From the NCBI RefSeq assembly GCF_013410455.1, contig NZ_JACCFW010000001.1:1194929-1258928 (forward strand): a stretch of 64,000 nucleotides of DNA, in the 5' to 3' direction. The position numbers and the translations under genes are program-made. Under the pieces are notes generated by a model. The model ran no database searches, had not been told where the DNA came from, and was given only the letters and a program-made list of their open reading frames with translations. Shown piece by piece: positions 29,507 to 39,813 of this stretch. This DNA comes from Allobranchiibius huperziae (GTDB lineage: Bacteria > Actinomycetota > Actinomycetes > Actinomycetales > Dermatophilaceae). Each line of letters starts with the position of its first letter. Within the stretch, counting starts at the first letter, position 1.

Positions 29507-30268
29507 GTGCCACCCCGTCAACGCGTCCCGGAAGGGCCCGCCCCCGACCCGGCCGTCCAGAAGCTGCGCATCCAGTACGCCAAGCGCGGACGGCTGCGGT
29601 TCTCCTCCACGCGTGACTTCCAGCGCGCGTTGGAGCGTGCGTTGCGGCGGGCGTCGGTGCCGATGGCGTTCTCGGCCGGCTTCCACCCCCACCCCAGGAT
29701 CAGCTACGCGAACGCCGCCCCGACGGGTACGGCGAGCGAGGCGGAGTACTTCGAGATACAGCTGCGCGAGCACCGCGACCCGGCGGTGCTGCACCGCGAC
29801 CTGGACGAGGCGCTCCCGGACGGCCTGGACGTGGTCGTCGTACGGGAGGCGGCGACCGGCGCACTCGCGGACCTGCTGGAGGCGAGCGACTGGGTGCTGG
29901 ACTTCGCCGACGTGGACCTCGCGACCCTCACCGCGGCCACCGCCCGACTCCTGGCGAGCGACCGCATCGAGGTGACCCGGATGATGAAGCGCGGTCCACG
30001 CACCTTCGACGTCCGCGAGGCGGTGCTGCACGCGCAGGCCGGACCGGCCGACGGCCCGCCCTACGCCTCCCGACTGGGTCTGCGGCTGCGCCACCTGACC
30101 CCCGCGGTGCGCCCGGACGACGTCCTCAGCGCGCTCGTGGAGGTCGCCGACCTTCGCCCGGCACGCCCCCCGTTGGTCACCCGGTCCCGTCAGGGACCGC
30201 TGCGCCCGGATGGGACCGTCGCGGATCCGCTCGCGGCCACGCCGGACGAGGTCCGCGCGCCGGACTGA
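29507..30268 (+). CDS. TIGR03936/DUF2344 radical SAM-associated protein
   Basis: A 253-residue protein whose family always accompanies TIGR03960 radical SAM proteins and in some bacteria is fused to them. Features: KLRIQYAKRGRLRFSSTRDFQRALERAL, FSAGFHPHPRISYANAAPTG and EAEYFEIQL. The HPHP motif is strongly conserved. It probably recognises the substrate of the radical SAM enzyme encoded just upstream. Start GTG 29507, eight bases after TACCGT (29493-29498). A weak hairpin ACCCGG/CCGGGT followed by TTT lies downstream at 30300-30324. Confidence 0.88.
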   Translation: MPPRQRVPEGPAPDPAVQKLRIQYAKRGRLRFSSTRDFQRALERALRRASVPMAFSAGFHPHPRISYANAAPTGTASEAEYFEIQLREHRDPAVLHRDLDEALPDGLDVVVVREAATGALADLLEASDWVLDFADVDLATLTAATARLLASDRIEVTRMMKRGPRTFDVREAVLHAQAGPADGPPYASRLGLRLRHLTPAVRPDDVLSALVEVADLRPARPPLVTRSRQGPLRPDGTVADPLAATPDEVRAPD

Positions 30269-30332
30269 TGTTGCCGCGGAATCGGATGTGCACAACCGGA
30301 CCCGGTAGGGAGTTGGCCGGGTTTAGGGTCGG

Positions 30333-31301
30333 GTGGATTCAGAGGCGTTCCAGAGCCACCGGCGGCTCTCGCACGAGCGGACCAGCACGGTCTCCGGCCC
30401 GCAGGACGGTCACGAGGGGATGGGCACCGACGAACCTTCGGCTGGGGAGCGGGAATGCGGCGAGGCGCCGCTGATCTCGATCTGCATACCCACCTACCAG
30501 GGTGAGCGGTTCCTCGCCGAGACCGTCCGCTCCGCGCTCGCCCAGGACAGCGACGACTTCGAGGTCGTGGTCCTCGACAACGCGAGCACCGATCGGACCC
30601 CTGAGATCCTGGACGGCTTCGACGATCCGCGACTCGTCGTGCAGCGCAATGACGAGACCGTCGACCTGCCGACCAACTGGCGGCGCGTCATCGAGGTGTC
30701 CCGCGGGCGGTACGTGAAGCTGCTCTGCGCCGACGACCTGATCCATCGCTCGGCCACCCGCCTGCAGGCTGCGGTGCTCGCGGAACACCCCGAGGTCAGC
30801 GTGGTCGCGAGCAGGCGCGCCCTGATCAACGAGGACGGGCGGGTACTCGCCCACGCCATGGGACTGTATGGCCTGCTCGGACCGCAGACCGGTCGGCGCA
30901 TCGCGCGACGAACGGTGCTCGGTGGCGGCGTGAATCCGGTGGGGGAGCCGGCCGCCGTGACGTTCCGCCGGCGGGACTACGACGCCGTCGGCGGATGGGA
31001 CGGCTCGCTGGTGCACCCGATGGACCTGGACCTGTGGGTGCGGCTGTTGAGCAGGGGAAGCTTCATCGGGCAGCCGGACGAGCTCGCGGCCTTCCGGGTC
31101 AGCCCGCAGGCGCTCTCAGCCGCCCACTCGCCCGAGCAGTACCAGGAGTTGGGCGAGTTGGTCAGGCGGATCGCCGCCGATCCGGCCTGGGGCCTCACCC
31201 GGCGCGACCGACTCCTGGCGGACGTGAGCCGCAAGCTCACCTGGACGGTGCTGCCGGTGCGTCAGCGGTGGATGCGCGCCGGGGCTGTCTGGCCGACATG
31301 A
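30333..31301 (+). CDS. Family 2 glycosyltransferase
   Basis: A 322-residue soluble GT-A glycosyltransferase: ISICIPTYQGERFLAETVRSAL, the first Asp pair VVVLDNASTDRT, DXD-like KLLCADDLI, and the acceptor region GGWDGSLVHPMDLDLWVRLL. The start is unsure: GTG 30333 adds a low-complexity 29 residues, while ATG 30420 gives 293 residues starting close to the fold but has AGGGG directly against it. The stop overlaps an in-frame ATG of the next glycosyltransferase frame (ATGA at 31298), so the two may be coupled. Sugar and acceptor unknown; the usual neighbours in this locus do not include it. Confidence 0.85.
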   Translation: MDSEAFQSHRRLSHERTSTVSGPQDGHEGMGTDEPSAGERECGEAPLISICIPTYQGERFLAETVRSALAQDSDDFEVVVLDNASTDRTPEILDGFDDPRLVVQRNDETVDLPTNWRRVIEVSRGRYVKLLCADDLIHRSATRLQAAVLAEHPEVSVVASRRALINEDGRVLAHAMGLYGLLGPQTGRRIARRTVLGGGVNPVGEPAAVTFRRRDYDAVGGWDGSLVHPMDLDLWVRLLSRGSFIGQPDELAAFRVSPQALSAAHSPEQYQELGELVRRIAADPAWGLTRRDRLLADVSRKLTWTVLPVRQRWMRAGAVWPT

Positions 31302-31402
31302 CCATGCCCGAGGGCGGCGTTGGACGTTGCCCGGCGGATCGCGCTGACACTCGGTTAGGGTCCGAGACATTCATCAACTCGACGGGAAGAGGTCGCCTCG
31401 GC

Positions 31403-32665
31403 ATGCGCATCAAGGGGCCGATCTTCGCTGCGCCGAGCGTGCCCGTCTGGGCCGGCGCCACGTGGGTGGGTGAGGTGTTTCTCGACGATGTGCCCTCGCA
31501 GGGGGCTCCTGTCGACTTGGTCCTGGACGGTGCCGACGGATTCGCCCGGGCGCGTCTGCTCGTGCGGGATCGGCGGCAGGTGTGGGGTTTCGTGACGGTC
31601 GACCTGTCGGACGGGAGGGTCGATGCCGATCGGGTGGCGGCCGAGATCGCGCGACTGCCGGAGGCCACCGCGCCGCAGACTGACCAGCTACTTGCCAGGC
31701 CCGAGCCGATCAGCGTGGTGCTCTGCACGCGCGAGCGACCGACCGACGTACGCACCGCACTGCGGTCCCTGCTCCATCAGGAGTACGACGGCGAGTACGA
31801 GATCGTCGTGGTGGACAACGCACCGGTCACCGACGCCACCCGCGAGGTGGTCCGTGCGCTCGGCGACGAGCGGATCCGGCTCGTCACCGAGCCGGCGCCC
31901 GGTGTCTCGCGGGCCCGGAACGCGGGGGTGGCGGCAGCGCGCCACGAGCTCATCGCGTTCACCGATGACGACGTCGTGACCGATCCGCTGTGGCTGACCG
32001 GGCTCGCGCGTGCCTTCGCTCGCGAAGGAGACAACGCGTGGTGCGTGAGCGGTCTGGTCCCCACCGGCGAACTGCGGACCCCGCCGCAGGCCTGGTTCGA
32101 CCAGCGCGTCGGATGGAGCCGGGATCTGCGGCCGCGGACGTACATGTTGCGCGAACCGCCGGAGGATGTTCCGTACTTCCCCTTCGAGGTGGGCCGCTAC
32201 GGCACCGGCGCCAACTTCGCGGTGCGCCGCTCGGCGGTGCTGCGGCTCGGCGGTTTCGACCCCGACCTCGGTGCGGGCACCCGCAGCAAGGGAGGGGAGG
32301 ACATCGATTTCTTCTACCGCGTGATCGCCCGAGGCGGTTCCCTCGTCTACGAACCGTCGGCGCTGGTCTGGCACCGGCATCGCGACACCCAGGAGGCGTT
32401 GGAGTCGCAGATCGACGGGTACGGCTGTGGGCTGTCGGCGTGGGCGACCAAGCTGTTGCTCAGTCCTCAGGACCTGATGCGTGGGGTGCGGGTGCTCGCC
32501 CGTCGGGAGGCCCGCGCACGCGGGAGGTTGCGTGCACACCGCCCCCTGCTCGCACGCACGCCCCAGCCGCAGGCGACCGGCGTCGTCGACGTGTCGTCGA
32601 TCGAACACCGCGCTCTGCTGTCCGGGCCCTGGGCCTACATCGGATCGCGGTTCTTCGGTCGTTGA
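31403..32665 (+). CDS. Family 2 glycosyltransferase with extra N-terminal domain
   Basis: A 420-residue glycosyltransferase. Residues 1-100 form a small unassigned domain (VPVWAGATWVGEVFLDDVPS to LPEATAPQTDQ); the GT-A domain starts at ISVVLCTRERPTDVRTAL, with IVVVDNAPVTDAT, GVSRARNAGVAAAR, DXD-like AFTDDDVVTD and the catalytic GGEDIDFFYR region. A C-terminal helix holds many arginines. ATG 31403 follows GGGAAGAGG; ATG 31298, coupled to the previous stop, would add 35 residues without clear homology. The pair of glycosyltransferases likely decorates a surface glycan. Confidence 0.87.
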   Translation: MRIKGPIFAAPSVPVWAGATWVGEVFLDDVPSQGAPVDLVLDGADGFARARLLVRDRRQVWGFVTVDLSDGRVDADRVAAEIARLPEATAPQTDQLLARPEPISVVLCTRERPTDVRTALRSLLHQEYDGEYEIVVVDNAPVTDATREVVRALGDERIRLVTEPAPGVSRARNAGVAAARHELIAFTDDDVVTDPLWLTGLARAFAREGDNAWCVSGLVPTGELRTPPQAWFDQRVGWSRDLRPRTYMLREPPEDVPYFPFEVGRYGTGANFAVRRSAVLRLGGFDPDLGAGTRSKGGEDIDFFYRVIARGGSLVYEPSALVWHRHRDTQEALESQIDGYGCGLSAWATKLLLSPQDLMRGVRVLARREARARGRLRAHRPLLARTPQPQATGVVDVSSIEHRALLSGPWAYIGSRFFGR

Positions 32666-32992
32666 GATCTTCCGGCGCGTGGTGTCGTCCTCCAGGTTCG
32701 CGATCGGCACCCGCGCGTGTGAGACAATCGGATCGGTCGTTCGGCGCAGCACAACGTGTCGGATGCCCCGTCCTCCCCGCACTCAGCGGCGGCGCTGACT
32801 TCGCCGCTCCTGAAGCCGGGTCCAAGGACGACGGTCACCTCGGTGCCGCGCTCCGCGCGAGCCAGGCAGACCGCAACAGCCGACTTTTCGGTCGCGACAT
32901 CCCGCGACCGGCCATACCCGCACCACGCGGGCGTGCGGGCCTTCGGGCCCCCTTGTTGTGGACGCACCGCGTGCTGACGCGAAGGAGGGGCC
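32666..32992 (+). other. Long leader region of rne with two hairpins
   Basis: No gene is visible in these 327 bases. GACAAT at 32723-32728 is a possible -10 box. CGGTCGCG (32889-32896) pairs with CGCGACCG (32903-32910), eight bp. GGGCC-TTCG-GGCCC at 32937-32950 is a UUCG-capped stem followed by CCTTGTTG. A GAAGGAGGGG ribosome site precedes the ATG. RNase E is known to control its own mRNA through the 5' leader in E. coli, so a similar function is plausible. Confidence 0.5.
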
Positions 32993-35449
32993 ATGGGCCC
33001 CGAGAACGACCAGACCAGCACGAACACCACCGACGACACCGCGAACGCGCCGTCCGCCTCGGTGGTGCCCCCGGCGTTCGGGTTGCTGTTCCAAGCACCC
33101 GACACCACCGCACGGGCGCCGCGCATCCCCGCCTCGCCCCCGCCGGAGGACACCTCCGACGAGCGCTCGCGGGCGTCGGAGGACAGCCGCGACCGCTCCA
33201 ACGGGTCCAACTCTGACGCCGACCCGGACGCGGGCGACGGTGCCCGACCCCGTCGCCGCGGTGGACGCGGACGCAAGAGCAAGAGCGAGGGTGCGCCGTC
33301 GGCTGACACCGAGCAGGGTGAGGGCACTCAGGACGAGGGCGGGCGCAAGAACCCGCCGCGTGCGTCGAAGAAGCAGTCCGGCGGGGATGACTCCGACGCC
33401 GGCGACGCCTCGGTCGACGAGACCGGCCCCGACGAAGCCACCGACTCCGAGGGCCGCGCCGAGGGTGACGGCCGCCGCCGCACCCGCCGCCGTCGGCGCA
33501 GCGGCTCCGGGGGAGGGGACAGCGAGGACCCGCCCGGCACCGTGACCAAGGTGCGCGAGCCGCGCGCCGGCCGCGACGAGGTCACCGCGATCAAGGGCTC
33601 CACCCGGTTGGAGGCCAAGAAGCAGCGCCGCCGCGAGGGCCGCGAGGCCGGTCGCCGCCGGACCGTCATCACCGAGGCCGAGTTCCTCGCCCGTCGCGAG
33701 AGCGTCGACCGGGTGATGGTCGTGCGTGAGCGCGACGGCCGCACCCAGATCGGCGTCCTCGAGGACGGCGTCCTCGTCGAGCACTACGTCTCCCGCGACT
33801 CCCAGCAGTCCTCGATGGCCGGCAACATCTACCTCGGCCGCGTGCAGAACGTGTTGCCCAGCATGGAGGCGGCGTTCGTCGACGTCGGTCGCGGTCGCAA
33901 CGCCGTGCTCTACGCCGGCGAGGTCAACTGGGATGCCGCCGGCCTGGAGAACGGGCAGGCCAAGCGCATCGAGAACGCCCTGAAGTCGGGCGAGACGGTG
34001 CTGGCCCAGGTCACCAAGGACCCCATCGGTCACAAGGGCGCCCGCCTCACCTCGCAGATCTCCCTGCCAGGCCGTTTCCTGGTCTACGTGCCGGGTCACG
34101 CCATGACCGGCATCTCCCGCAAGCTGCCCGACACCGAGCGTGCCCGGCTGAAGAAGATCCTGAAGGAGGTCGTGCCCGCGGACGCCGGTGTGATCGTCCG
34201 TACGGCGGCCGAGGGCGCCAGCGAAGAGGACCTCAAGGCCGACGTCGAGCGACTGCAGGGCACCTGGGACAAGATCCAGTCCGACGCCAAGACCGGACAC
34301 GCCCCCTCGCTGCTGCACGGTGAGCCGGACCTGGCGCTGCGGGTCATCCGGGACGTCTTCAACGAGGACTTCACCAAGCTCGTCATCTCCGGTGACCGGG
34401 CCTGGGACCAGGTGCAGGGCTACCTGCAGGCCGTCGCCCCCGACCTCGCCGGACGCCTGGAGAAGTGGACCGGTGAGCAGGACCTGTTCACCGTGCACCG
34501 CGTCGACGAGCAGCTCGCCAAGGCCATGGACCGCAAGGTCTGGCTGCCCTCCGGCGGATCGCTCGTCATCGACCGCACCGAGGCGATGACCGTCGTCGAC
34601 GTCAACACCGGCAAGTTCGTCGGCTCCGGCGGCAACCTGGAGGAGACGGTCACCAAGAACAACATCGAGGCTGCCGAGGAGATCGTGCGCCAGTTGCGGC
34701 TGCGCGACATCGGCGGGATCATCGTGGTCGACTTCATCGACATGGTGCTGGAGTCCAACCGGGATCTGGTCGTACGCCGCCTGCTGGAGTGCCTGGGTCG
34801 CGACCGCACCAAGCACCAGGTCGCCGAGGTCACCTCGCTGGGGCTGGTGCAGATGACCCGCAAGCGGGTCGGATCCGGTCTGATCGAGGTCTTCTCCGAG
34901 GAGTGCACCGCCTGCGGTGGACGCGGGATCATCGTGCACGACCACCCGGTCGACAAGGGTGGGGACACCTCGGGCACCACCAGCGGCTCGGGCAGCAGCA
35001 ACGGCAATGGCAACAACAGCGGCAACGGCGGTCGCGGCCGGCGCGGCAAGAACCGCTCCGAGGCCCCTGCGGCACCGCAGCAGCAGCCCGCACCCACCGG
35101 CCCGTCGGCGGCGCAGATCGCCGCGGCCGCGCACGCCGCCGCGCTGAGCGCGGGGGAGAAGGCCGGCGACGCGGCGCAGGAATCGATCGAGGCCGTGCAC
35201 GACGACGTACGCCGGGTCGAGGCCGCGGCCGGTCCCGCCCCCCAGGCGGAGCCCGCCCCCGAGCAGCCCGCTACCGTGCTGGCCTCCGAGGCCCCGGCAC
35301 CCGCCGTGGCGGAGCCGGCACCCGTGGTGGCGACCGCCCCCGCGACGGCCCCGCCGGCGCGTCGCAAGCGCAAGCGGGTCGTGGCGCCCGCCGGACCCCC
35401 CGTCGCCGGGGATGCGGCGAATTTGGAAGCCGCCATCACCGACCAGTAG
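32993..35449 (+). CDS. rne: Ribonuclease E/G family endoribonuclease
   Basis: Main single-strand-specific RNA-decay and rRNA-processing enzyme. 818 residues: an acidic/basic disordered N-terminal extension to about 215 with Arg-rich patches ([13 protein letters not shown]), typical of actinobacterial RNase E; then the S1 domain ([25 protein letters not shown]), the 5' sensor and DNase I-like catalytic domain ([32 protein letters not shown] with the metal-binding Asp residues), the zinc-link CTACGGRG, and a disordered Ala/Pro tail ending in [10 protein letters not shown]. Upstream of rplU-rpmA-obgE as usual. Confidence 0.95.
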   Translation: MGPENDQTSTNTTDDTANAPSASVVPPAFGLLFQAPDTTARAPRIPASPPPEDTSDERSRASEDSRDRSNGSNSDADPDAGDGARPRRRGGRGRKSKSEGAPSADTEQGEGTQDEGGRKNPPRASKKQSGGDDSDAGDASVDETGPDEATDSEGRAEGDGRRRTRRRRRSGSGGGDSEDPPGTVTKVREPRAGRDEVTAIKGSTRLEAKKQRRREGREAGRRRTVITEAEFLARRESVDRVMVVRERDGRTQIGVLEDGVLVEHYVSRDSQQSSMAGNIYLGRVQNVLPSMEAAFVDVGRGRNAVLYAGEVNWDAAGLENGQAKRIENALKSGETVLAQVTKDPIGHKGARLTSQISLPGRFLVYVPGHAMTGISRKLPDTERARLKKILKEVVPADAGVIVRTAAEGASEEDLKADVERLQGTWDKIQSDAKTGHAPSLLHGEPDLALRVIRDVFNEDFTKLVISGDRAWDQVQGYLQAVAPDLAGRLEKWTGEQDLFTVHRVDEQLAKAMDRKVWLPSGGSLVIDRTEAMTVVDVNTGKFVGSGGNLEETVTKNNIEAAEEIVRQLRLRDIGGIIVVDFIDMVLESNRDLVVRRLLECLGRDRTKHQVAEVTSLGLVQMTRKRVGSGLIEVFSEECTACGGRGIIVHDHPVDKGGDTSGTTSGSGSSNGNGNNSGNGGRGRRGKNRSEAPAAPQQQPAPTGPSAAQIAAAAHAAALSAGEKAGDAAQESIEAVHDDVRRVEAAAGPAPQAEPAPEQPATVLASEAPAPAVAEPAPVVATAPATAPPARRKRKRVVAPAGPPVAGDAANLEAAITDQ

Positions 35450-35452
35450 AAT
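35423..35452 (+). promoter_or_regulatory. Promoter of rplU-rpmA
   Basis: TTGGAA (35423-35428) and TAGAAT (35447-35452) are spaced 18 bp. The -10 box overlaps the TAG stop of rne. Transcription would begin near 35459, giving a leader of roughly 95 nt before the rplU GTG. Confidence 0.6.
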
Positions 35453-35552
35453 CGAACGCTGGCGCGCCCACCGTCCCGACGTCCTGCACCGCAGGGTCGC
35501 TGTCGGGCGGTCTTACCAGAGCGAGTGCGCCTCAACGAAAGGCAGTTTCGAC

Positions 35553-35861
35553 GTGTACGCGATTGTTCGCGCAGGCGGTCGCCAGGAGAAGGTCTCCGTG
35601 GGCGACGTCCTCATCATCGACAAGGTCTCCGTGGAGGCCGGTCAGAGCATCGACCTCAAGCCGCTGCTCCTGGTGGACGGCGAGACCGTCACCAGTGACG
35701 CCGCCAAGCTGGCGAAGGTCACCGTGAAGGCTGAGGTGGTGAAGGCGGCCAAGGGCCCCAAGATCACCATCATCAAGTACAAGAACAAGACCGGTTACCG
35801 CAAGCGCCAGGGCCACCGTCAGCCGCTGACGCAGGTCAAGGTCACCGAGATCAATTCTTGA
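35553..35861 (+). CDS. rplU: 50S ribosomal protein L21
   Basis: 102 residues: [20 protein letters not shown], the barrel [20 protein letters not shown] and the C-terminal [23 protein letters not shown] motif that contacts 23S rRNA. Start GTG 35553 aligns with the universal M-YAIV start; AAAGG at 35538-35542 is a weak ribosome site. Shares its transcript with rpmA. Confidence 0.97.
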   Translation: MYAIVRAGGRQEKVSVGDVLIIDKVSVEAGQSIDLKPLLLVDGETVTSDAAKLAKVTVKAEVVKAAKGPKITIIKYKNKTGYRKRQGHRQPLTQVKVTEINS

Positions 35862-35913
35862 GTTCGGTCTGACCGACTGATCGTCTCTCCCCTCCACACG
35901 TAAGGCTTCAGAC

Positions 35914-36186
35914 ATGGCACACAAGAAGGGCGCGTCGTCCTCTAAGAACGGCCGCGATTCCAATGCGCAGCGACTCGGCGTGAAGCGCTTCGGCGGTCAG
36001 GTCGTCAGCGCCGGCGAGATCATCGTCCGCCAGCGCGGCACCCACTTCCACCCCGGTGTGAACGTCGGCCGCGGCAAGGACGACACCTTGTTCGCGCTCG
36101 TTCCCGGCGCTGTGAAGTTCGGGCAGAAGGGCGGTCGCAAGACCGTCAACATCGTCGATGCACAGCTGGCGGACGTCTCCGTCTGA
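35914..36186 (+). CDS. rpmA: 50S ribosomal protein L27
   Basis: 90 residues beginning [20 protein letters not shown], the mobile N-terminal tail that reaches the peptidyl-transferase centre, followed by [23 protein letters not shown] and [17 protein letters not shown]. The N-terminus lacks the cleavable extension seen in Firmicutes. A strong terminator follows directly. Confidence 0.98.
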   Translation: MAHKKGASSSKNGRDSNAQRLGVKRFGGQVVSAGEIIVRQRGTHFHPGVNVGRGKDDTLFALVPGAVKFGQKGGRKTVNIVDAQLADVSV

Positions 36187-36206
36187 GACGTTCAGCCACG
36201 TTGTGA

Positions 36207-36247
36207 CGGGGGCGGGTCCGGGTCGGACCCGCCCCCGATTTTTCTTT
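36207..36247 (+). terminator. Intrinsic terminator between rpmA and obgE
   Basis: CGGGGGCGGGTCCG (36207-36220) pairs perfectly with CGGACCCGCCCCCG (36224-36237) around GGT, 14 bp, and is followed by ATTTTTCTTT (36238-36247). This is the only hairpin in the window with a classical T tract. It ends one base before the AAGGAG of obgE. Confidence 0.92.
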
Positions 36248-36261
36248 GAAGGAGTACCTCC

Positions 36262-37812
36262 GTGGCCACTAATTTCGTCGATCGCGTGCAGCTGCACGTG
36301 GGTGCGGGCAGTGGTGGTCACGGCGTCGCGTCCGTGAAACGCGAGAAGTTCAAGCCGCTCGGTGGACCGGACGGCGGCAACGGCGGCCGTGGCGGGGACG
36401 TCGTCCTCGAGGTCGACCCGCAGTCGACCACCCTGCTGGAGTACCACCGCAGTCCGCACCGCGTCGCCGGCAACGGCCGTCCCGGCGCCGGTGACGAGCG
36501 CAACGGCGCCGACGGGGAAGATCTGGTGCTGCCGGTCCCGGAGGGCACGGTCGTGACCGACGGTCAGGGCACGGTGCTGGCCGATCTGGTCGGCATGGGC
36601 ACCCGCTACATCGTCGCCCGCGGCGGTCGCGGCGGCCTGGGCAACAAGTCGCTGGCCTCGCCGCGTCGTAAGGCGCCCGGGTTCGCGCTGCTCGGGGAGC
36701 CGGGCGACGCGCTCGACATCGTGCTGGAGCTGAAGACGCTCGCCGATGTGGCGCTGATCGGATTCCCGTCCGCCGGCAAGTCCAGCCTGGTGTCGGTGAT
36801 GTCGGCGGCCAAGCCGAAGATCGCCGACTACCCCTTCACCACGTTGGTGCCGAACCTCGGCGTCGTGACCGCCGGGTCCCTGAGGTACACGATCGCCGAC
36901 GTCCCGGGTCTGATCCCCGGCGCGAGCCAGGGCAAGGGCCTCGGGCTGGAGTTCCTGCGGCACGTGGAGCGCTGCTCGGTGCTCGCCCACGTCGTCGACT
37001 GCGCCACGCTGGAACCGGACCGCGATCCGATGTCGGATCTGGACGCCATCGAGCACGAGCTGTCGGAGTACGTCGCGGACGACTCCCTCGGCGGCCGGCC
37101 GCTGTCCGAGCGCACCCGCATCGTGATCCTGAACAAGGCCGACGTACCGGACGCCCAGGAGCTGGCCGAGATGGTGCGACCGGACCTGGAGGCCCGCGGA
37201 CTGCAGGTGTTCATCGTCTCGGCCGCCTCGCACGTGGGGCTGCGGGAGTTGAGCTTCGCGCTCGCCGCGCACGTACAGGAGGCCCGCACCGAGGCCGCCG
37301 AGATCGTGCCCCAGCGGATCGTGTTGCGCCCCCGGGCCGTGGACGACTCCGGCTTCGAGGTGCGCCGCGAGAACACGCCGGACGGCGAGCTCTTCCGGAT
37401 CGTGGGCGACAGGCCCACCCGGTGGGTGCGTCAGACGGACTTCGCCAACGACGAGGCGGTCGGCTACCTCGCCGACCGCCTGGCACGGCTCGGCGTGGAG
37501 GACGCGCTCTTCAAGGCCGGCGCCGTGCCCGGGTCGACCGTGCTCATCGGGCCGGTCGAGAACTCCGTGGTCTTCGACTGGGAGCCGACGATGGCCGCCG
37601 GCGCGGAACTGCTCGGCGCGCGCGGCAGTGATCTGCGGCTCGACGAGCCGGCCCGCCCGACGCGCGCCGAGCGGCGTGAACAGTTCCACGCCCGCAAGGA
37701 CGGCCAGCGCGAGGCCCGCGAGGATCTTGCCGCCGAACGACGCGCCGAGGTCTGGACCCACCGCGACCCCGTCGAGGTGACCGAGTCGGCGGATTCCGAC
37801 GATGACGGCTGA
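36262..37812 (+). CDS. obgE: Obg-family GTPase with OCT domain
   Basis: Essential GTPase in 50S assembly and stringent signalling. 516 residues: Gly-rich Obg fold (residues 1-160, [19 protein letters not shown]), G domain with G1 [16 protein letters not shown]2 [11 protein letters not shown]3 [10 protein letters not shown] and G4 NKAD, then the OCT domain (about 350-430, [25 protein letters not shown]) and a charged tail. GTG with AAGGAG (36249-36254) seven bases before. It overlaps proB by 11 bases. Confidence 0.96.
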   Translation: MATNFVDRVQLHVGAGSGGHGVASVKREKFKPLGGPDGGNGGRGGDVVLEVDPQSTTLLEYHRSPHRVAGNGRPGAGDERNGADGEDLVLPVPEGTVVTDGQGTVLADLVGMGTRYIVARGGRGGLGNKSLASPRRKAPGFALLGEPGDALDIVLELKTLADVALIGFPSAGKSSLVSVMSAAKPKIADYPFTTLVPNLGVVTAGSLRYTIADVPGLIPGASQGKGLGLEFLRHVERCSVLAHVVDCATLEPDRDPMSDLDAIEHELSEYVADDSLGGRPLSERTRIVILNKADVPDAQELAEMVRPDLEARGLQVFIVSAASHVGLRELSFALAAHVQEARTEAAEIVPQRIVLRPRAVDDSGFEVRRENTPDGELFRIVGDRPTRWVRQTDFANDEAVGYLADRLARLGVEDALFKAGAVPGSTVLIGPVENSVVFDWEPTMAAGAELLGARGSDLRLDEPARPTRAERREQFHARKDGQREAREDLAAERRAEVWTHRDPVEVTESADSDDDG

Positions 37813-38947
37813 GGACGAGCAGGGGCTGCGGCAGCGACTCGCCGCTGCCTCGCCCCTGGTGGTCAAGGTCGGTTCCAGCTCGCTGACCGATGCCCGCGGG
37901 CGCCTCGACCTCGCCGCGCTCACCGCGCTGGTGGACACCCTGGCAGCGCACCGCGCCGCGGGACATTCGGTCGTGCTGGTCTCCTCCGGCGCCATCGCGG
38001 CCGGGATGGCGCCCCTGGACCTGCCGAGGCGGCCCAGCGACCTGCCGACCCAGCAGGCCGCGGCGAGCGTCGGGCAGGGAGTGCTGCTCGCGGCGTACAC
38101 CGCGGCGTTCGCGGCGCGCGGCCTGGTCGTCGGGCAGGTGCTACTGACCGCCGACGACGTGACCCGGCGCGGTCACTACCTGAACGCGAGGCGCACCCTC
38201 GAGCGACTGCTGGCGATGGGCGTGGTGCCGGTCGTCAACGAGAACGACACGGTCGCCACGCAGGAGATCCGCTTCGGTGACAACGACCGGCTCGCCGCGC
38301 TGGTCGCGCAGCTCATCGACGCGCACGGCCTGCTGCTGCTCTCCGACGTCGACGCGCTCTACGACGGTCCGCCGTCGCTGCCTGGGAGCGTGCGCGTGCC
38401 GTTCGTCCCGACGGTCGACGCGCTGCAGGACGTGCGGATCGGCGGGTCGGAGTCGGGAGTCGGCACCGGCGGCATGGTGACCAAGGTGGAAGCGGCTGCG
38501 ATCGCGACCTCGGCCGGTGTGCCCACGCTGCTCACCTCCGCCACCCAGGCCCGTGCCGCCCTGTCGGCGGCCGACGTGGGCACGGTCTTCGCGCCGACCC
38601 GCGGCCGTGGCCGTGCCCGAAGGATCTGGCTCGAGCACGCGACCGCTCCCCAGGGCCGGCTGGTGCTCGACGACGGAGCGGTCGCTGCGGTCACGGAGCG
38701 GCGTAAGTCGTTGCTGCCCGCCGGGATCCGTGCCGTGGAGGGAACCTTCAGCACCGGTGACGCCGTTGACGTCGTGGACCCCTCCGGTGGGGTGGTGGCA
38801 CGGGGGCTGGTGAACTACGACTCCCGCGAGCTGCCCGCTCTGCTGGGGCGGGGCACCAAGGAGCTCGCCCGGGAGCTCGGGCCCGCGTACGAACGTGAAG
38901 TGATCCATCGCGACGATCTCGTGGTGCTGAGCAGGAGGCGTCGATGA
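37802..38947 (+). CDS. proB: Glutamate 5-kinase
   Basis: First step of proline synthesis, making gamma-glutamyl phosphate. 381 residues: amino-acid kinase domain with [50 protein letters not shown] and [12 protein letters not shown], and a C-terminal PUA domain from about residue 285. ATG 37802 lies inside the obgE 3' end. proA, the next enzyme, follows after one membrane-protein gene. Confidence 0.95.
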   Translation: MTAEDEQGLRQRLAAASPLVVKVGSSSLTDARGRLDLAALTALVDTLAAHRAAGHSVVLVSSGAIAAGMAPLDLPRRPSDLPTQQAAASVGQGVLLAAYTAAFAARGLVVGQVLLTADDVTRRGHYLNARRTLERLLAMGVVPVVNENDTVATQEIRFGDNDRLAALVAQLIDAHGLLLLSDVDALYDGPPSLPGSVRVPFVPTVDALQDVRIGGSESGVGTGGMVTKVEAAAIATSAGVPTLLTSATQARAALSAADVGTVFAPTRGRGRARRIWLEHATAPQGRLVLDDGAVAAVTERRKSLLPAGIRAVEGTFSTGDAVDVVDPSGGVVARGLVNYDSRELPALLGRGTKELARELGPAYEREVIHRDDLVVLSRRRR

Positions 38948-39771
38948 GTGGCACCGATCCGTGGTCGGCACGCCCCGATCTGCCGCCGGGGCAGAAGCCG
39001 CCGGCCGCGGTGGACCTGACCAAGCCCGTGCGCCAGAGGGTCCGCTCCGAGCCCGGCGAACTTCCGCCCGTCGAGGAGGACGCGCCCCGGGAATGGTGGG
39101 ACGACCCGCGGATGCCATGGACCGGCAAACCCGGACGCAAGGACCTCTGGTGCTGGGGGTGCATCGCGGTCCTCGGCATCTACGGCCTGGCCACGCTGCC
39201 CCTGCGCGCCTTCCTGCTCGGCCTCAACACCTACGCCCTCGCGGCATTCAGCGGCTCCAACATCGCGATGGTCGACATCGGCGCCCGGTTGCGCACCGGG
39301 CACGAGCCGTACTGGTGGGTCGGCCTGCTGATGGCCGCTCTCACGTCGATCAAGTTCGACTGGATCTTCTGGTGGGCCGGGCGCCTGTGGGGGCACGGCA
39401 TCATCGAGGTGGTCGCAGGGCGATCGCGCTGGGCTGCCCGGACGGCGGCCATCGCCGAACGACTGGCGAAGCGGTTCGGCGGTCCGGCGGTGTTCCTGGT
39501 CTGGTTCGTGCCCTTCCTGCCCTCCGCCATCGTCAACGCGTTCGTCGGCGACGTGGGCATGCGGCTGCGCAGGTTCCTGCTGATCGACTTCGCGGCCGCC
39601 ATCGTCTACCGGGGGATCTGGATGTACGCCGGTTATCGGATCGGCGCTCCCGCCAAGGACTTCGTGCACACCCTGTCCCGCTACAGCACCTACCTCACGT
39701 ACGCCACGATCGCGATCGTGGTGGTCGGCACCATCGTGCGCAGCCGTCGGCAGCCGGTCCGCCGCACCTGA
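38944..39771 (+). CDS. DedA/VTT-like membrane protein
   Basis: A 275-residue membrane protein between proB and proA. A proline-rich cytoplasmic N-terminus of about 65 residues leads into five or so helices (CIAVLGIYGLATLPLRAFLL first). The segment ERLAKRFGGPAVFLVWFVPFLPSAIVNAFVGDVGM has the F/WxxRFxPxxR-like re-entrant pattern of VTT (DedA) proteins, which act as lipid scramblases or transporters. The exact role is unknown. ATGA overlap with proB. Confidence 0.75.
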   Translation: MSGTDPWSARPDLPPGQKPPAAVDLTKPVRQRVRSEPGELPPVEEDAPREWWDDPRMPWTGKPGRKDLWCWGCIAVLGIYGLATLPLRAFLLGLNTYALAAFSGSNIAMVDIGARLRTGHEPYWWVGLLMAALTSIKFDWIFWWAGRLWGHGIIEVVAGRSRWAARTAAIAERLAKRFGGPAVFLVWFVPFLPSAIVNAFVGDVGMRLRRFLLIDFAAAIVYRGIWMYAGYRIGAPAKDFVHTLSRYSTYLTYATIAIVVVGTIVRSRRQPVRRT

Positions 39772-39801
39772 GATGCACCCGTGGGGTGGACAGACCCGCC
39801 C

Positions 39802-39807
39802 TAGAAT
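39802..39807 (+). promoter_or_regulatory. -10 box of a probably leaderless proA mRNA
   Basis: TAGAAT ends six bases before the proA ATG, which places the expected transcription start on the A of the start codon. There is no Shine-Dalgarno sequence in the gap. No good -35 box is visible. Confidence 0.5.
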
Positions 39808-39813
39808 CGCGCC

